This document shows, one piece after another, positions 1 through 9,876 of a stretch of 64,000 bases of DNA (position 1 is its first letter; every line of letters starts with the position of its first letter). The DNA lies in the NCBI RefSeq assembly GCF_040151475.1, contig NZ_JBDKWG010000123.1:1-64000 (forward strand), read 5' to 3'. This DNA is from CAXBNB01 sp040151475 (GTDB lineage Bacteria; Bacteroidota; Bacteroidia; Cytophagales; Cyclobacteriaceae). Below the pieces are notes generated by a model that searched no databases, was not told where the DNA came from, and was given only the letters and a program-made list of their open reading frames with translations. A program made the translations under genes and the position numbers.

Positions 1-374
1 CTTGATATTTTACATACTTCCAAAGGCATGGAATCAATGATAAAGTAATCTTCAAATTCTAAAAATTTAGATGCCAACTGATTCCTGATTTTTTCAAGAA
101 GTAAAAACAGTTGACGTTTTCTACGATTGTATCGAGTTCGATCGATCAAATGTGGAAAATCATTTTTGTAATCAGAGTTAATCTTCTTAAAAAGCCAATT
201 CTCACTGTCCAATGACATGTACTCTGCGGTCAAAACAAGACTAACTACCTCAATGTCAGTGAATAAAGGCGACACTCCTGGCCTGGGTATATTTCCATGC
301 TGATCAAGATCTGTTATATTCAATGATTTGATCGTTTGGAAAACTTTATCGAAATTACTTTTAATGTCGTGCAT
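1..374 (-). CDS. IS982-family transposase, 5' part only (runs off window edge)
   Basis: The minus strand is open from an ATG at 374 to the window edge, about 124 codons. The translation contains LTAEYMSLDSENWLFKK, then LIDRTRYNRRKRQL, and near the edge YFIIDSMPLEVCK. These match the N-terminal half of IS982-type transposases of Bacteroidota, where the aspartate in the IDSMPLEVCK segment is the first catalytic acid. The rest of the element lies outside the window, so it cannot be said whether the transposase is intact. I saw no clear terminal inverted repeat between the start codon and the AraC gene. The family call rests on recognised motifs only. Confidence 0.75.
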   Translation of the reverse strand, partial: MHDIKSNFDKVFQTIKSLNITDLDQHGNIPRPGVSPLFTDIEVVSLVLTAEYMSLDSENWLFKKINSDYKNDFPHLIDRTRYNRRKRQLFLLLEKIRNQLASKFLEFEDYFIIDSMPLEVCKIS

Positions 375-506
375 AGGCTTGATAGTAAATTGACTTATAG
401 ATACTCTAATTTACTGATAATCAATCTTATGCACGCTTTTTATCCGACAAATTAATTAGCACAACGGGTTAAACCTATTAAACAACAACCAAAATAATAC
501 TTAAAT
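375..506. other. Spacer between transposase and araC-type gene
   Basis: A short AT-rich divergent spacer. It holds a small inverted repeat (AGTAAATT ... AATTTACT, about 384-412) close to the transposase start. This could be part of the IS end or a regulatory site. No gene is visible. Confidence 0.4.
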
Positions 507-1379
507 ATGAAACCCGAATACCGCAACATATCAAGTTCACCTGGAAATTCATTCCGAGTAAAGTTATTTGAAAACAAAGAATTTCCAGCTGCATGGCATT
601 TTCATCCTCAATATGAACTTACCTATATAAAGAGTAGTGAAGGTATGCGATATGTTGGCAATAGTATAAGAAACTTCAAGAATGGAGATCTGGTTTTGAT
701 CGGAAAAAACCTGCCTCACTGTTGGAAAACCATAGGCTTGCAAAAGGATATTGTTAGAGCATATGTCGTACAATGGGAAGAGGATTTAATGGGTACCAAC
801 TGGTTGGAAAAAGAAGAATTTTATCATATTTCTCAGATGTTAAAACTTTCAACCAGAGGCATGAAATTTGGTAAAGCCATAGCCGAAGAGTTGAAAGATG
901 ATTTTGCTGAGTTAACACTACTTCCTCCATTTGAAAAACTTGTGCGATTTTTATTTATTCTCAACAAGTTAGCCCATGAAGAAAAGTATGATTTACTTTC
1001 AGGTTCAGGATTTAGCGATAAAATATCTTTGGAGGACAGCAAACGAATGACTGTAGTTTACAGCTACGTGAAGGATAATTATAAGAAAAAATTCAGCCTT
1101 AAAGATGTATCCTCTTCCATTGCGATGAGTGAAGAGAATTTTTGTCGTTTTTTTAAAAGATCATTTAACAAACCTTTTTTTGAATTTGTGAATGAATACA
1201 AAATAAATATAGCTTGTAAACTCATTATAGAAACCGACAATACCATTAGTAGGATTGCCTATGAATGTGGCTATAATAACCTAACTTTTTTTCACAGACA
1301 GTTTCAAAAACTTATGAACGTATCTCCAGGTAAATACAGAAAATTACATAACAACATTTCTGTGATAGATCAACCGTAA
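507..1379 (+). CDS. AraC-family transcriptional regulator
   Basis: 290 residues. The N-terminal part is a cupin-like sensor (HFHPQYELTYI around residues 31-41, then GDLVLIGKNLPHCW), typical of AraC regulators that bind a sugar or small effector. The C-terminal ~100 residues are the double helix-turn-helix domain, with SLKDVSSSIAMSEENFCRFFK followed by ISRIAYECGYNNLTFFHRQF and the usual MNVSPGKYRK ending. It is convergent with the last gene of the glycan-utilisation operon (41 bp between stops), so it is a plausible regulator of that locus. That role is inference. It sits next to an IS element. Confidence 0.88.
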   Translation: MKPEYRNISSSPGNSFRVKLFENKEFPAAWHFHPQYELTYIKSSEGMRYVGNSIRNFKNGDLVLIGKNLPHCWKTIGLQKDIVRAYVVQWEEDLMGTNWLEKEEFYHISQMLKLSTRGMKFGKAIAEELKDDFAELTLLPPFEKLVRFLFILNKLAHEEKYDLLSGSGFSDKISLEDSKRMTVVYSYVKDNYKKKFSLKDVSSSIAMSEENFCRFFKRSFNKPFFEFVNEYKINIACKLIIETDNTISRIAYECGYNNLTFFHRQFQKLMNVSPGKYRKLHNNISVIDQP

Positions 1380-1420
1380 GAGAGCCACAGGTAAACTAAG
1401 TAAGATCATTTTTGAGAACT

Positions 1421-4033
1421 TCAATCAAACCTGACAGGCAATTGAAAAGCTTCCTTATCTATAATCAAAGTTGCAGCATGTTTTGTACCCTTATCAAAGC
1501 TTACAATATCCACATCCCCATCTTTTTCGATTTTTACAGTATAATCATCCAACCGCTCTATGACAGGTGCTTCAGTATTTGGTTTTACAGGATAAATCAC
1601 GGTGAGAAAATGATGGTTCTTTAAAGGTTTTTCAGTCGTAAACCAAAAATTATGTGCACACACTTTGTTTCGATAGTCTTCCCTCTTCATATCCTTAGCT
1701 ACCCATGTATTGTTTGTCAAATAGTTGTTGCCTGTTATCAGATTTTTATATTGATCTAAACCCTGCATATCGGCAAAGTCAATTAACTCCGGAAAAGCAA
1801 TGTGTTTGACCAATACATTCACATCATCGAGAGTATAGGACAGCAATCCTTCCTTTTTCGAATATTGAGGATTGCACTCCGGCAATACCCTGTATCGCCA
1901 GGAAAACACAGACGGACGATCAGCAGCCGTTTTTAGGTCATCATAAATGATCAGGTATTTCCCTCTCATAAAAAGCATGTGCCTGCGAAACCGTTCCAAT
2001 TGCGGTGCACCTTTTTCTCCAAAAAGAGTTTCATCATAATCTATCTGCGTCTTTTGACGCCATCCATTGGTCGATCGGGTAGCCTCAACTTGCCTGGGGT
2101 AAGCATTGGTAGCATCGCCTACCCAATAAGTGTAATTTTCATCCTCCTGATAAGCGAGTAGCACAGCCCTATAGCCCTGTTCACGAGATTCTTTTGTAAT
2201 GGTCTGACCAATACCGTCAACCATGATGGTGTTGTGTGCTATAGTTTGAAATCCAAAAGGATTTTCATCACCGGAATGCCCTCCATAATTTAGATGCTGG
2301 CCATAGGCATACATTTGAAAGGTATTTTCATTGTTGTATTCATCTCCCCGATTAGGCCTGCTGCAAAACATGACACCAACACCTTCTTTAAATCCCTTTA
2401 ATTCAGCAGGAGGATATTTGTGTGCCATTACAAACCCTGTGTTTGGAAAGAAAAAATTGGTCTTATCAGAATGAATGGATTTTAATTCTCCGTCAAACTG
2501 CAATGGCGCAGCTACATGAATCCATTGTCTCCAATAGAATTTATCCTTCTCGCCAAGGTTCTTCCAGTTTTGAAGGGTATTTCCATTACCTGTCAGATAG
2601 GCAAGTAAATTGAATACTTCCTTTTTCATTTCTACTCCTGCACCATGCTGACTATTCCTTCCAAAATGAGAATATTTCAATCCTACAGGTACTTGTCCGG
2701 TAAAAAAATCACTGTATTGCTCATAAAGAGGGTTTTTACCCAATTGTAAAGATGGAAGGGCACTATTCAAGTACATAAGTTGATAAACGAGCCATTTTAT
2801 ATGAGACAACCCATAGTGAGCACCATGATCATAGCCTCCGTTTTGAGCTACACTTTCTCCTACAGCAATAATGTAATTGGCAATCCAATGAAAATACCCT
2901 CTCGCATTTTCATTTTTTTCGTATAAAACAATGGCTGCAGGTAAACTTGCCAATGCCCCTTCCCATGAATGCCCATAACCCGATAATGCCAGACTGCTTT
3001 TACTAATGTATGGATCTTTTTCCCCTCCTTTGAATATCGCTCCTCCCCACCTGAAATCATACATATATTCACTCAACCGCCAGGTCAGTGACTCTTCGAA
3101 AAAGGCTCGTTCCGCCGGATTCATCTCCTCATAAAACCAGTCATAAATACAGGCCAAGTATTCTGTAATACTCGTATTATCTTCTGATTCCGCTCCTATT
3201 CCCATGCCTTCAGGACTGGATGCACCGCCTTTGGGATATGACGCTATGGTTTTCCATATCTCCAACACAGGCTCGTATTTTTGATCTCCGGTAATGAGAT
3301 AAGCAAATGCGGTCTGCATAAGTTCTCTCGTAAGCTTGAAATAAAAATTATAAATGTAATCTGGTTTGTCAAGGTCTGTTTCAGGCCAGTTTTTCCACCA
3401 TTTATGCCGGGTCATGTTATCGGCTGAAACCATAATTTGCTTCAGAAATACAGAGTCTTGCATGGCAAGTTGTCTGAGTTCTGTCAATTGTTCTTTTCTA
3501 AACAACAATCTGGGATGACCATTAAAATCGGGATTTTGCAGCATTGACCGATCCCATTTTGGAGTTCCTTTTGGAATGTTAAAAGTAAAAACATCTGACC
3601 ATGACGAAGGTTCTTTGTCACCGGAAAGAATGTATCCTATTCGCCAGAAATATTTCTTTCCCTCAGGTAAAGGAGCCAATTCATTGTAAAAATTGATTTC
3701 TGTTTCAATATTGATTATCGGATTTTTAAATTCGTTATTGTCTGCAACCTGAAACCGAAAAACATTCGGCTTAATAGGATTTTTCATCTCTTTGGGATTC
3801 TGAACATAAAACCATCTGAAGCGTGGGGGGTTGACCTCCGCATTCATGTTATTGCCTGGTGAGTTATTTACAAAAGAAGAAAATCTGAGGCGTGAATCTA
3901 AATTTATGAGTGCCTCCGATCCAATCACTTTTACACCATTGGCATTTTTTGTATTGCCGTTTTGTACTATCTCTTTTATCACAAACACGGTACAAAGCAC
4001 TCCAAGTATTGATATAAAAATGATGCGTTTCAT
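1421..4033 (-). CDS. Heparinase II/III-like protein (DUF4962 family), exported
   Basis: 870 residues, the usual length of the Bacteroides DUF4962/heparinase II/III-type family. The N-terminus is a signal peptide or anchor (MKRIIFISILGVLCTVFVIK). An Ig-like domain follows (PPRFRWFYVQN near residue 70), then a large alpha-toroid region rich in aromatic residues, then a C-terminal beta-sandwich (GGHSGDENPFGFQTIAHNTI, RRHMLFMRGKYLIIYDDL) typical of Heparinase_II_C domains. Family members are confirmed or presumed polysaccharide lyases acting on uronate-containing or sulfated glycans in the periplasm. It is the last gene of the PUL, 72 bp downstream of the GNAT gene. Substrate cannot be inferred from sequence. 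Confidence 0.78.
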   Translation of the reverse strand: MKRIIFISILGVLCTVFVIKEIVQNGNTKNANGVKVIGSEALINLDSRLRFSSFVNNSPGNNMNAEVNPPRFRWFYVQNPKEMKNPIKPNVFRFQVADNNEFKNPIINIETEINFYNELAPLPEGKKYFWRIGYILSGDKEPSSWSDVFTFNIPKGTPKWDRSMLQNPDFNGHPRLLFRKEQLTELRQLAMQDSVFLKQIMVSADNMTRHKWWKNWPETDLDKPDYIYNFYFKLTRELMQTAFAYLITGDQKYEPVLEIWKTIASYPKGGASSPEGMGIGAESEDNTSITEYLACIYDWFYEEMNPAERAFFEESLTWRLSEYMYDFRWGGAIFKGGEKDPYISKSSLALSGYGHSWEGALASLPAAIVLYEKNENARGYFHWIANYIIAVGESVAQNGGYDHGAHYGLSHIKWLVYQLMYLNSALPSLQLGKNPLYEQYSDFFTGQVPVGLKYSHFGRNSQHGAGVEMKKEVFNLLAYLTGNGNTLQNWKNLGEKDKFYWRQWIHVAAPLQFDGELKSIHSDKTNFFFPNTGFVMAHKYPPAELKGFKEGVGVMFCSRPNRGDEYNNENTFQMYAYGQHLNYGGHSGDENPFGFQTIAHNTIMVDGIGQTITKESREQGYRAVLLAYQEDENYTYWVGDATNAYPRQVEATRSTNGWRQKTQIDYDETLFGEKGAPQLERFRRHMLFMRGKYLIIYDDLKTAADRPSVFSWRYRVLPECNPQYSKKEGLLSYTLDDVNVLVKHIAFPELIDFADMQGLDQYKNLITGNNYLTNNTWVAKDMKREDYRNKVCAHNFWFTTEKPLKNHHFLTVIYPVKPNTEAPVIERLDDYTVKIEKDGDVDIVSFDKGTKHAATLIIDKEAFQLPVRFD

Positions 4034-4105
4034 AATTACAGCTTATTTATCAAAAAATCCATAATTTAAATTGAAGACCTTCCCTTTTGTAAGACATATT
4101 TTGGC

Positions 4106-4960
4106 TTACCCAATTTCCGGGCCTCCTATTAAAAAATATCTGTTTACCTCTCCGGGAAATAAATTGGTCTTAAGGTACATCCTGACAAATGATCTTTGCA
4201 TCTTAAAACCCAGGGAAGACAACCATTCCTTTAGTTCTTTTTTATCATCTAACACATCCATAACAAGAGCCTCATCTGATAAATTGACAAGCATTTGAAA
4301 TATAACTTCTATGGCATCCTGAGCACATTGTGCTACTACCGGACCCACCTGGGCAAACGTGCATCCATGTCTTCCAAGAGCAAATCCATCTACATGGTTC
4401 TTCCTTTTAACCAGATAGCCTTGATCTCTTTTTAGCAACTTCTTTATCAGGTTTGACCTGTCAACCCCAAACACTTTCGTATCAAATGCGCTAATTTCCA
4501 AAAGATCTTTGTTAGAAATGGACGACACGCTATTGTTGGAATTATGTAAAACAGGTAGATTAGAAATGATCATTCTCGAAATTTGGTATTCTTCAACAAA
4601 CCCCAGCTTGCGATATACGGGTAAGCCCTCTGGTGTAGCGTCCAGTTTAATCGACTTACAGTCTTGGAGTTTTTCAATAATAGTATTGAGCAAAAGCTTA
4701 CTGATACCCATTCCCCGAAAATCCCTTGACACCAACATCATTCCTATCCATGCCACCTGATTAGCATAATTAGTAGCAGTTATGGTACCCACTATTTGAT
4801 CGCCACAAGTAGCTACAAGACATAACTCCGGATTATGATCCATTAGCATTTGCCAGTCTTCCTTGGTTTGGTTCCAATTTTCAGCTTTTTTCAGTTGCAT
4901 TGCCCCTGAAATATCAGCAACCTGCATTTGCCTTACTGCTATACCCAATTCGTTCGTCAT
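4106..4960 (-). CDS. GNAT-family N-acetyltransferase, two-domain
   Basis: 284 residues. Residues 1-140 form a classic GNAT fold with the acetyl-CoA loop DFRGMGISKLLL (R/Q-x-x-G-x-G/A pattern) and the ending LPVYRKLGFVEEY. The remaining ~140 residues look like the second, acetyltransferase-18-type domain common in Bacteroidota GNAT proteins (GYLVKRKNHVDGFALGRHG). The acceptor is unknown. The gene lies in the PUL, 19 bp downstream of the Nramp-like gene, so it may acetylate a sugar or amino-sugar product or detoxify an intermediate. No signal peptide is present, so it is cytoplasmic. Confidence 0.82.
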   Translation of the reverse strand: MTNELGIAVRQMQVADISGAMQLKKAENWNQTKEDWQMLMDHNPELCLVATCGDQIVGTITATNYANQVAWIGMMLVSRDFRGMGISKLLLNTIIEKLQDCKSIKLDATPEGLPVYRKLGFVEEYQISRMIISNLPVLHNSNNSVSSISNKDLLEISAFDTKVFGVDRSNLIKKLLKRDQGYLVKRKNHVDGFALGRHGCTFAQVGPVVAQCAQDAIEVIFQMLVNLSDEALVMDVLDDKKELKEWLSSLGFKMQRSFVRMYLKTNLFPGEVNRYFLIGGPEIG

Positions 4961-4979
4961 ATTATTCTGTTGTTATCCT

Positions 4980-6206
4980 TTACAAACTGCCAATGTATCC
5001 AATCAATTTTCCATACATAAAAAAGACCAACACACAGATAAGAATAAAGCCTGCTATTGCCAATAGGTTTTGTAATTTGTTATTTATGTACCTGCCCATT
5101 ACCGCCTTATTGTTCAATACCAAAAACAATCCTATCGCAATAAGAGGAACTCCGAGAATCGATGATGCCTGAGCCATAATTAAGGCATAAATGACATTTC
5201 CATTGAAAAAAACTGCAATCGACATTCCCATCAACAAAATAACAGTAGTAAATACTTTGGGCATTTTCTCATCCATGGTTCGTCCCATTCCAAGGCTATC
5301 CGCAATCAGCCCACCTCCTGTAACGGCATTGACCATGAGTGAAGAAAATGCGGCAGCAACAAAACCAAACCCGAATATATACCTGGCCAGGCTCCCAAGA
5401 AACAACTCCAACTGAATGGCCATATCAGCTGCTGAATTTACAGTGATACCCAGAGGCTTTAAAAATGATGCAGACGTGACAACAACCAAACAAGACATTA
5501 AAGCCAGTAGAAAAACTCCAAAGTTGGCATCTCTGACACTACGTGTCAAGTCTGTTGTTTTCCATCCTTTGCTTTGCACGAGATAAGACTGAAAGAAAGC
5601 ATTATGCAATACTAATGTCGTTCCGATCAATGCAGCTATGTCATTGAAATTGCTTCCAGATACAGGAGTAGGCACAAAACCTTTGGCAACACCCAACAAA
5701 TCCGGTTTTATGAATAATAAATTGATAAAAAACGCAAGGATCAATACTATGACCATTACCATCATGAGTAGTTCAAGTACCTGAAACAGCTTCCTGGCAT
5801 AGAAAGTTAATAAAATAGCAGTCGGAGTAAATATTAATGGCCAGACATATTCACCCACACCCGTAAGTGTATGCATCCCTATGCCTACACCCAGGTTATT
5901 TCCAAATTGAAAACTCAATGCCGCCAGAAAAGAACATATGCCAATACTTACCGACAACCATTTTCCATATTCTTCTGATATTACTTTGAGCAAGGATTTC
6001 TCATTGGTAACGCCAAAGCGAACGCTCATAGTGGTGTAAACGCTCATTGCTACAGCGCCTACCACAATGACCCACAAAAGCCTGTAACCTTCCGCAGAGC
6101 CAATTTTTGACGAGACGGTAATACTTCCCGGACCCAGCACCACCGCAGCAATGATAAACCCCGGCCCTATGGATTTGAAAATCTTTTTTATTTTTAAAAT
6201 CATCAT
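4980..6206 (-). CDS. Nramp-fold membrane transporter with altered metal site
   Basis: 408 residues with about 11 hydrophobic segments and overall Nramp (SLC11) layout. The TM1 signature that is DPGN in true Mn/Fe transporters reads GPGS here (residues 25-28). The TM6 MPHN motif reads VLHN (residues 199-202), so the TM1 Asp and Asn and the TM6 Met ligands are all replaced. The TM6 His is kept. This suggests it does not carry Mn2+ or Fe2+ in the standard way. It lies between a GH36-like hydrolase (7 bp gap) and a GNAT gene, so an organic or otherwise unusual substrate released from the glycan is possible. Fold assignment is strong, substrate unknown. Confidence 0.78.
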   Translation of the reverse strand: MMILKIKKIFKSIGPGFIIAAVVLGPGSITVSSKIGSAEGYRLLWVIVVGAVAMSVYTTMSVRFGVTNEKSLLKVISEEYGKWLSVSIGICSFLAALSFQFGNNLGVGIGMHTLTGVGEYVWPLIFTPTAILLTFYARKLFQVLELLMMVMVIVLILAFFINLLFIKPDLLGVAKGFVPTPVSGSNFNDIAALIGTTLVLHNAFFQSYLVQSKGWKTTDLTRSVRDANFGVFLLALMSCLVVVTSASFLKPLGITVNSAADMAIQLELFLGSLARYIFGFGFVAAAFSSLMVNAVTGGGLIADSLGMGRTMDEKMPKVFTTVILLMGMSIAVFFNGNVIYALIMAQASSILGVPLIAIGLFLVLNNKAVMGRYINNKLQNLLAIAGFILICVLVFFMYGKLIGYIGSL

Positions 6207-6213
6207 TAAAAGT

Positions 6214-8385
6214 CTATTGAATTTCAGGAACCGCTTTTACAAGTAAATAGTCCCGAAATGCTATTTTTAATTTCCCTCCTTGTTTTACCCTGCCAATGAT
6301 TTTGTCATTGACATAATTCAGGATTTGATACTCACCACTTTCCAATCCCCTAAATTCTATATCCCCATCCCAATTGTCGGCATAAAAAGCATAGTAGAGT
6401 ATGTTGTTTTTACTAACAACATGGGTCTCTGGTTTGTCATAGGCGATATCGTATAAGTTTAGATATTCTCCCCTACTGAGTTCATTTTCCTTATGGATAT
6501 TAATCCACTTATCAAAGTCCGCCTTGCGTTCTGATGTGAGGGCAATCGATCGAACAGATTTTGAAGGGTGGTTAAAACGGTTTTCAGCTTTATCCACGAA
6601 CATAGTGCCCGGAACAGCACCAACACCAACCATCGAAGCAAAGCTGTTTTTATCATAATATCGTTCCACATGGTCACCATAAAACGGTATTTGTGCCCCC
6701 ATCAACGCCTTAATCGTTTTTGCCCTGTGCCGCAACTGCCACTGATTGTTCGGGTCGGAAGCAACAGGCTGGTTGTAATAAGGCATTTTGTAAAAAGAAG
6801 GAAACATCCCACAAGGACACATTTCCAGAATAGCATCAGGTTTTATATTGATGCTTTCTTCATAAATAGTTTGATACAGGTCTGGTAAAGCTTCAAATGA
6901 CTCTTGCGGATACTGATGGTTGTGATCCACAGCATAACAATTGCCGCTTGCATTGGTAAAACTGAAATCCATTTTCAACCCATCGTATCCCCATTCACCT
7001 ATAATGGTTTTGATCAACCCTCTGTAATACTCTTTTACCTCGTCCAAAACCGGACAAAGCAATGCTTCCTCATATTTTTGAGGGCGGTCTTCTCCAAAAT
7101 GATCATTGACATACATAGGAGTTCCATCTCTATCCATGATTAACCATTCCGGATGTTCCTTTACCAATTGCGGACCAGCTGCTCCCGGTGTTATCCAGAG
7201 TTTTACCTGCATTCTTTTATCATGAAATGCTTGAACCATACTTTTCATATCTTCTTCCCCACGAGGAAAAGAATCGTCTCTTGGTTCAAAATCACCATTA
7301 TAATAAAACCAGCCATAATCGATGGTCGCTACCTTGAAATGCATACTTTGAACCAATGGAATCATATCTGTCATCTGATTCATTTTAAATCCGGGACCAT
7401 ACCCCCAACCACACCAAATACGCTCGTAAGCAGCACTTGACAAATCTGGTTTCGGGATTTTGAACCCATTGTCTTTCATAATGGCAGAATAAAATTGTAG
7501 TCCATTATAATAATCGCCATTGTGCACACCCAATACTGTCGGGAGAGTAGAATACTCTTGTGTAAAAGGTATCGAGTCCCGGGCGTATTCAATGCCTATA
7601 TTGAAAACCCCACCATTGTTGACTTTAGCTGGCAATGATATTGGTGTTGGTTTTTTTCGGATGCTTCCGATAAAAAAACCAGTTTCTTCATTCCAAACAT
7701 CTAAAACTGGTAATCCTCCTCCAATGATGCCATCTTCCGGCCGTCTTCCCTGATAGTTGTCAGAAGAAAAATTTTCTGTGACAGGTAAAATCCAATCTGG
7801 TCTGTTAACATATGATCCTCCCTGAAGAATCCAGAATGAATGTTTATCATTGTCCTCATTAACAAGAGATGCATCCAGGTCAAAGGCATTATCAATCTCT
7901 TTTTCAATAAATAGCCCGGGAGTTGCATAAAGGTTCTTATAAATAGCCCGAACCAACGCAGAATTTGGATGCCTTTCATACAATTCTATCTCTACTTTCT
8001 TCTCTATCGTTGCACCTAATGGCCCTTTGGCTATTCCTACAAACTCAAACCGCCTGCCGTTTCCAAATTCTGTGCTTATTTCAGAAATTAAAGGAGTCTT
8101 GTCTTTCACTATAAAATCTTTCACTTCTACTCCATTTACTACTAAATAATGAGGTCCTTTATTTTTCCTTGTTATTGATTTTGATACTCCATTTTCTATG
8201 TGATAGACTCTAATTTTTAGCTGTCTATCTAATTCAATCCTTATGTTTTTATTCTCCAACAAAAACATATCATTGGATTCATAAAAATTGATTTTTCCTT
8301 TGTTTTCAAGACATGAAACAAAAAAATAGCATATAACGGTTATTTGAAATAACACAAACAACTTGCGCAATAAGAATATTCTCAT
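6214..8385 (-). CDS. GH36-like alpha-galactosidase (clan GH-D), lipoprotein
   Basis: 723 residues with an N-terminal lipoprotein signal (VICYFFVSC). An N-terminal beta-sandwich of ~320 residues precedes a TIM barrel beginning near ERIWCGWGYGPGF and running through VATIDYGWFYYNGDFEP. The likely nucleophile is D473 in GLKMDFS, and the likely acid/base is D544 in VASDPNNQW, matching the two catalytic aspartates of clan GH-D. EMCPCG between them is also typical. It probably cleaves alpha-galactoside-type (or related alpha-linked) residues in the periplasm. It lies in the PUL, 15 bp downstream of the sulfatase. The exact GH family and linkage are inferred. Confidence 0.82.
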   Translation of the reverse strand: MRIFLLRKLFVLFQITVICYFFVSCLENKGKINFYESNDMFLLENKNIRIELDRQLKIRVYHIENGVSKSITRKNKGPHYLVVNGVEVKDFIVKDKTPLISEISTEFGNGRRFEFVGIAKGPLGATIEKKVEIELYERHPNSALVRAIYKNLYATPGLFIEKEIDNAFDLDASLVNEDNDKHSFWILQGGSYVNRPDWILPVTENFSSDNYQGRRPEDGIIGGGLPVLDVWNEETGFFIGSIRKKPTPISLPAKVNNGGVFNIGIEYARDSIPFTQEYSTLPTVLGVHNGDYYNGLQFYSAIMKDNGFKIPKPDLSSAAYERIWCGWGYGPGFKMNQMTDMIPLVQSMHFKVATIDYGWFYYNGDFEPRDDSFPRGEEDMKSMVQAFHDKRMQVKLWITPGAAGPQLVKEHPEWLIMDRDGTPMYVNDHFGEDRPQKYEEALLCPVLDEVKEYYRGLIKTIIGEWGYDGLKMDFSFTNASGNCYAVDHNHQYPQESFEALPDLYQTIYEESINIKPDAILEMCPCGMFPSFYKMPYYNQPVASDPNNQWQLRHRAKTIKALMGAQIPFYGDHVERYYDKNSFASMVGVGAVPGTMFVDKAENRFNHPSKSVRSIALTSERKADFDKWINIHKENELSRGEYLNLYDIAYDKPETHVVSKNNILYYAFYADNWDGDIEFRGLESGEYQILNYVNDKIIGRVKQGGKLKIAFRDYLLVKAVPEIQ

Positions 8386-8400
8386 TTTGTTGATATGACT

Positions 8401-9876
8401 TTATTTATCAGGATTGAAAAAAGGAAAATCATTATTATGAATATGAGCTTCAGTCATTATTTCAGCCATTTCTGCCACGACTTGTGTATTGTCTCCGGCA
8501 ATGTCATTCTCTTCCCCTATGTCTATGTCAAGGTTATATAATTGAATTGAACCATCAGGATTGTCAAACACATTCAATCTGATTGCTTTCCAATTGCCTT
8601 TTCTTACGGCTTGCTTCCCTCCCCATTCATGAAATTCCCAATAGAGGTATTTATGCTGTTGCTGGCCGTCCTGACTAAGAAGTGTGGGCAGAAAAGAAAC
8701 ACCATCTGTCTTTTCAGGTATTTCCACATCTGCCAACTCTGCTAATGTTGGCATTACATCCCAAAATGAAGAGATATGGTCTGACGTCTTACCAGCAGCA
8801 ATTTTACCAGTCCATTGTGCTATCATTGGTACTCGAATACCACCTTCATAAAGGTCTCGTTTTACCCCTCTCAAAGGGCCATTGCTGTCAAAAAAATCCG
8901 GATCAGCCCCACCCTCTATGTGTGGCCCATTGTCACTGGTAAAAATCACCAGAGTGTTTTTGTCCAGGCTCAATTCTTCTAATTTTAGCATTACATCTCC
9001 AACGTATTTATCAATTCTGCTTACCATTGCAGCGAATACTGCGTGTGGAGTTTCTTGTGTCATATATCTTGCATAGTGCCAACCCGAATCGTAAGCACTC
9101 CCTTTTACTCCTTCATAATATTGTTCAGGAAAAACACCTTTATATTGCTTCAAAATCTCATCATCAGGTGCAATCAGTTCCGCATGAGGAAGCACATAAG
9201 GCATAAACAAGAAAAATGGTTTGTCTTTATTCTCATCAATGAATTTTAAAGCCTGACTGTGAATGAGGTCTTGTGCATAAGTAACAGTGTGCATGCCATC
9301 ATTACCATTCATTATAATTTTATCGGAATTGTGCCAAAGGTGGGTAGGATAATAACGATGTGCCCGTGACTGACAATTGTATCCATAAAATTCATCAAAC
9401 CCCTGATTGTTAGGATCTCCCTCTGTACCTACAAATCCCAATCCCCATTTTCCAAAAGCTCCGGTTTTATATCCTGCTGTTTTCAGTAATTCTGCCAAAG
9501 TAAATGCTTCATCTTTGAGTGGAAATTGTCCTTCGGGTTCCATTCCCCTATTTCCCCTGACATGGGTATGGCCTGTATGTAAACCTGTCATTAATGATGA
9601 ACGGGAAGGTGCACAAACGGTACTTCCAGAATAATGCTGAGTGAAGCGTATTCCTGATTTCGCCAGATTATCAATGTTGGGCGTTTTTATTTTTTGCTGA
9701 CCATAACACCCTAAATCTCCATATCCCAGGTCATCAGCCAGAATGTAAATAATATTTGGTTTAGCTTTTTTCTCCTCAATCCTTTCCTTTAAGGCACATT
9801 GTTGAAACATAATACATATAGCCAGGGCGTACAATAATTTATTCATACTCAATGGATAGTTTTTTAAAGCTTTCAT
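8401..9876 (-). CDS. S1-family sulfatase (arylsulfatase type), lipoprotein
   Basis: The formylglycine signature CAPSRSSLMTG is present (Cys about residue 88 from the chosen start). The metal-binding ILADDLGYGD lies near the N-terminus and FTSDNGPHIEGG downstream. I chose the ATG at 9876 because AAGGAG precedes it by 5-6 bases and its ATGA overlaps the upstream stop codon. An upstream ATG at 9906 would overlap that gene by 34 bp. An internal ATG at 9846 would also keep the lipoprotein signal (ALAICIMFQQC). The enzyme needs an anaerobic-type or FGE-type maturase encoded elsewhere. It removes sulfate esters from the PUL glycan; position specificity is not visible. Confidence 0.9.
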   Translation of the reverse strand: MKALKNYPLSMNKLLYALAICIMFQQCALKERIEEKKAKPNIIYILADDLGYGDLGCYGQQKIKTPNIDNLAKSGIRFTQHYSGSTVCAPSRSSLMTGLHTGHTHVRGNRGMEPEGQFPLKDEAFTLAELLKTAGYKTGAFGKWGLGFVGTEGDPNNQGFDEFYGYNCQSRAHRYYPTHLWHNSDKIIMNGNDGMHTVTYAQDLIHSQALKFIDENKDKPFFLFMPYVLPHAELIAPDDEILKQYKGVFPEQYYEGVKGSAYDSGWHYARYMTQETPHAVFAAMVSRIDKYVGDVMLKLEELSLDKNTLVIFTSDNGPHIEGGADPDFFDSNGPLRGVKRDLYEGGIRVPMIAQWTGKIAAGKTSDHISSFWDVMPTLAELADVEIPEKTDGVSFLPTLLSQDGQQQHKYLYWEFHEWGGKQAVRKGNWKAIRLNVFDNPDGSIQLYNLDIDIGEENDIAGDNTQVVAEMAEIMTEAHIHNNDFPFFNPDK

